Source of the DNA: Phycisphaerae bacterium
Lineage (GTDB): Bacteria; Planctomycetota; Phycisphaerae; JAJVII01
Assembly: GCA_028706835.1 (NCBI GenBank)
Contig: JAQTVL010000153.1
Coordinates: 1 to 8,877 of the forward strand
Direction of reading: 5' to 3'
Length of the DNA stretch: 8,877 nucleotides
The translations under genes and the position numbers were made by a program. Of the stretch, positions 7,122-8,877 are shown one piece after another. How positions within the stretch are numbered: position 1 is the first letter of the stretch; each line of letters starts with the position of its first letter. The notes under the pieces were generated by a model. The model saw only the letters and a list, made by a program, of their open reading frames with translations. It searched no databases and was not told where the DNA came from.

Positions 7122-8140
7122 GCGGAGCGGTCCAGGATCGGCTGCAACAGTTCACCTGTCGGCTGCTCGGCCGGCGCGGGGCGGAGGTCGACTGGCCGGA
7201 CCAGGCCGATCAGGGCTTGGCCCTGTTGCCGACCGGCATCGCCGAGGTGCTGCACTGCCTGGAAATACTGCCGCTGGCATCCGACGCCGCCAGCCCGTTG
7301 CCGATCAACCTGTCGTCGGACTTCCTTGACCGCGTTGAGCCGCTGGTGGCGACTGAGCCGGCTGCTGTCTCACTCCAGATTCCGACGGCCTTTCTCAAAC
7401 AGTCGGACATGGCCGAGCCCGTCGCCCGGGCCTTCAGTTGGCTGAATGCCAGAGTGCGCGTGCAGTCAGCCGAGCCGACCCGAACCGAGTATCACACATG
7501 GTTCTTCCTGGCGACGTTGGACTCAGCCGACCGCTGGCAGCAGGTGGTGCGGGTGACGGTCAATGCGTCGTCGGGGGCTCGGGTGCCGCTGCCGGATACG
7601 CTGACCGAGGACGCTCCGCAGGCCGAGCCAGCCGACTTGCCGGGCGACGCACCCTCGACGCTGTTGGCCGCCGCCCGCGCCATGTTGATCCAGGTCCAGG
7701 CCGACAGTCGGCCGTTCGTCGACCGGCTGGAAGGTCGGCTTGGGCGCGACCGCAAGCGGCTCCAGGACTACTATCGCGCCTTGCTTCGCGGCGACAGCAA
7801 GCGGGCAGCCCGACACCCGGCTGTTGAGGACGCCGCCAAACGGGATGCCAAGGCCAAGGCCGTGCAGCTTGAACTTCGTCGCAAACTGGCGGAGCTGGAT
7901 GAACGCTACGCCTGCCGAGTTGACCTGACCCCACTGGCAACGATCCGGCTGGACTGCCCGGTCCTGGCGGTGCGGTGTCACGTCCAGCGTCGCGCCGCCG
8001 CCAAGCCGCACACCCTGTTCTGGAACCCGATCGCCAAGCAATTGGAGCCGATGGCGTGCAGCCGGTGCGGCGTCAGCACCTTCGCCGTCGCCTTCGCCGA
8101 CGACAGCGTTGCCGCCCTTTGCGCTGCCTGCCAGGGATGA
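7118..8140 (+). CDS. SNF2-partner protein with C-terminal zinc ribbon
   Basis: 340-aa cytoplasmic protein, not assigned to a named family from sequence alone. The start is fixed by the ATGA overlap with the helicase gene, implying translational coupling and probably a shared complex. Residues 1-165 look like a mixed alpha/beta fold (PINLSSDFLDRV, EYHTWFFLATL, WQQVVRVTVNASSG). Residues 165-180 are an acidic Pro/Ala linker. Residues 181-265 are a long, charged, helix-rich segment (LEGRLGRDRKRLQDYYRALL, AKAVQLELRRKLAELDERY), probably coiled coil. Residues 266-340 form a beta-rich end (CRVDLTPLATIRLDCPVLAV) carrying C314-x2-C317 and C335-x2-C338, a four-Cys zinc ribbon. Basic residues before the ribbon (QRRAAAKPH) could contact nucleic acid. 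There is no signal peptide or membrane segment. With the helicase it totals 971 aa, close to full-length RapA-type proteins, so a split-protein origin is possible but unproven. Confidence 0.82.
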   Translation: MSGAVQDRLQQFTCRLLGRRGAEVDWPDQADQGLALLPTGIAEVLHCLEILPLASDAASPLPINLSSDFLDRVEPLVATEPAAVSLQIPTAFLKQSDMAEPVARAFSWLNARVRVQSAEPTRTEYHTWFFLATLDSADRWQQVVRVTVNASSGARVPLPDTLTEDAPQAEPADLPGDAPSTLLAAARAMLIQVQADSRPFVDRLEGRLGRDRKRLQDYYRALLRGDSKRAARHPAVEDAAKRDAKAKAVQLELRRKLAELDERYACRVDLTPLATIRLDCPVLAVRCHVQRRAAAKPHTLFWNPIAKQLEPMACSRCGVSTFAVAFADDSVAALCAACQG

Positions 8141-8177
8141 TCGGACGTGGGCGGGTGACATCGGTGGTCGGCCGAGG

Positions 8178-8279
8178 TCATTCGACGGAAGTCGATCCGT
8201 CCGGGTTCAGCGGTATCGACAGGGGGATGCCCTTGCCGCCGGTCAGTTCCTTGACCACCTGCTCGATGCATCGCTGCTG
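8178..8279 (-). pseudogene. Orphan 33-codon C-terminal coding fragment
   Basis: On the minus strand, directly after an in-frame TGA (8280-8282), 33 codons read QQRCIEQVVKELTGG then KGIPLSIPLNPDGSTSVE and a TGA stop at 8178-8180. The composition is protein-like, with an amphipathic helix then a Pro/Gly/Asn turn-rich end. This frame differs from that of the RhuM remnant just upstream, so two unrelated gene ends seem to have been joined near 8278. I do not recognise the family. It is too short to be confident that it was once coding. Confidence 0.35.
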
Positions 8280-8760
8280 TCACCATTCGATTGAGCACGT
8301 TGATCTCTTCAGCCGTGAGGTAGTTCTTGGCGATGCCCACATCGCCGCGGCGAGGGCGATCGCCCGACCAACTCGTCAGCCCCATGTTGGGCTGCTCGGC
8401 GTCGGCCCGCCGGCTGATGATCTCCGCCGCGGTGTGGCCGTGCGAGGCCCAGTGCATCTTGTTCTGGACCACCTTGAAGAATTCTTGCGAGACCTCCGCC
8501 CGCGGGTCGTAGTCGATGCTCGTGGCGTAGATGTCCAGCACCTTCCGCCAGAAGACTTTCTCGGACGCCCGGATGTCGCGGATCCGCTGGAGCAGTTCCT
8601 CGAAGTACTTCCCACCGCCAGCGGCCTTCAGGCGATCGTCGTCCAGGACGAACCCCTTGACGAGATACTCCCGCAGCCGCTGCGTCGCCCAGATGCGGAA
8701 CTGCGTGCCCCGCAGGCTGTTCACCCGGTAGCCGACCCGCCGGCGAGTGACTGGGTGCAT
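8278..8760 (-). pseudogene. RhuM-family gene remnant, both ends lost
   Basis: About 150 residues are a clear match to the RhuM (Salmonella SPI-3 virulence-protein) family: VGYRVNSLRGTQFRIWAT, LREYLVKGFVLDDDRLK, FEELLQRIRDIRASEK, VLDIYATSIDYDP, VQNKMHWASHGHTAAEII, DAEQPNMGLTSW, then AKNYLTAEEINVLNRMVT. Intact family members are roughly 330-350 aa. Here the N-terminal helix-turn-helix-like part is missing. VTRRR runs straight into VGYRVNS, skipping the usual YNLDAII segment. The C-terminal YLDYAE...MTMKDW part is replaced at 8278 by an unrelated frame. The frame stays open past 8278 to 7978, but that tail overlaps the zinc-ribbon gene antisense and is not protein-like. The ATG at 8760 is only the first available codon. 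RhuM genes are often found in or beside type I restriction-modification loci, which fits an accessory island. The biochemical role of RhuM is not established. Confidence 0.8.
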
Positions 8761-8877
8761 AACCGTTCATGCAGCCGGTCGGAGGCGGTTTCGGCCGGCG
8801 GCTCGGCCTCGGGGTCGTCGGGCGTGAAAATCTTCAGCCCGGCCGTCTTCGCTGAGGTAGGCGGCGCGGACCTGCAA
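8761..8877 (-). other. Coding-like but frame-broken sequence upstream of the RhuM remnant
   Basis: Two minus-strand frames look partly protein-like. One starts at the window edge (LQVRAAYLSEDGRAEDFHAR) and stops at a TGA near 8769. The other reads GLKIFTPDDPEAEPPAETAS then DRLHERL and stops inside the RhuM remnant. Joined by a frameshift near 8835 they would form one stretch. This suggests a decayed C-terminus of an upstream gene that continues outside the window. The family is not recognised. Confidence 0.25.

Noticed and set aside
6317..7255. 312-aa minus-strand open frame
   Set aside because: Antisense to helicase motifs IV-VI, which are clearly coded on the plus strand.
2103..8140. A complete DISARM or type I restriction system
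   Set aside because: SNF2 motors alone are not diagnostic; no methyltransferase, phospholipase-D, DUF1998 helicase or restriction nuclease is present in the window.
1..8877. CRISPR array
   Set aside because: No regularly spaced direct repeats with unique spacers were seen; the only regular repeats are pairs of 8-mers.

Overview
The window is GC-rich bacterial DNA. The PEP-CTERM surface protein with autotransporter-type beta-strand repeats, the hexapeptide acyltransferase and the weak Shine-Dalgarno usage all point to a Planctomycetes or other PVC-group genome. That assignment is inference; no rRNA or other phylogenetic marker is present.

Left third (1-2102): a left-handed beta-helix O-acyltransferase gene that may begin before the window; a short decayed C-terminal piece of a tyrosine recombinase; a promoter-like element overlapped by a palindrome; and a secreted PEP-CTERM protein. 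The PEP-CTERM reading frame runs about 24 residues past its sorting signal into a stretch that, on the minus strand, resembles a decayed tRNA (D-loop-like and T-loop-like motifs at tRNA spacing). This part looks like an old integration or rearrangement scar.

Centre (2103-8140): two SNF2-family ATPases transcribed divergently from a 423-bp intergenic region. The minus-strand protein (899 aa from the preferred start) carries a canonical SWIM zinc finger, a second SWIM-like Cys/His cluster and a complete SNF2 motor. The plus-strand protein (631 aa) is a RapA/HepA-type SNF2 motor. It overlaps by 4 bp (ATGA) with a 340-aa partner that has a charged helical region and a C-terminal CxxC...CxxC zinc ribbon. 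The last two form a clear two-gene operon. The three genes together are the best candidate for an uncharacterised nucleic-acid remodelling or genome-defence module.

Right end (8141-8877): on the minus strand, a broken RhuM-like gene missing both ends, fused out of frame to a 33-codon fragment of another protein, with decayed coding-like sequence upstream.

The recombinase scrap, tRNA-like scar and RhuM remnant around the SNF2 genes suggest an accessory or defence-island setting. No nuclease, methyltransferase or CRISPR array is visible, so a defence role is a hypothesis only.
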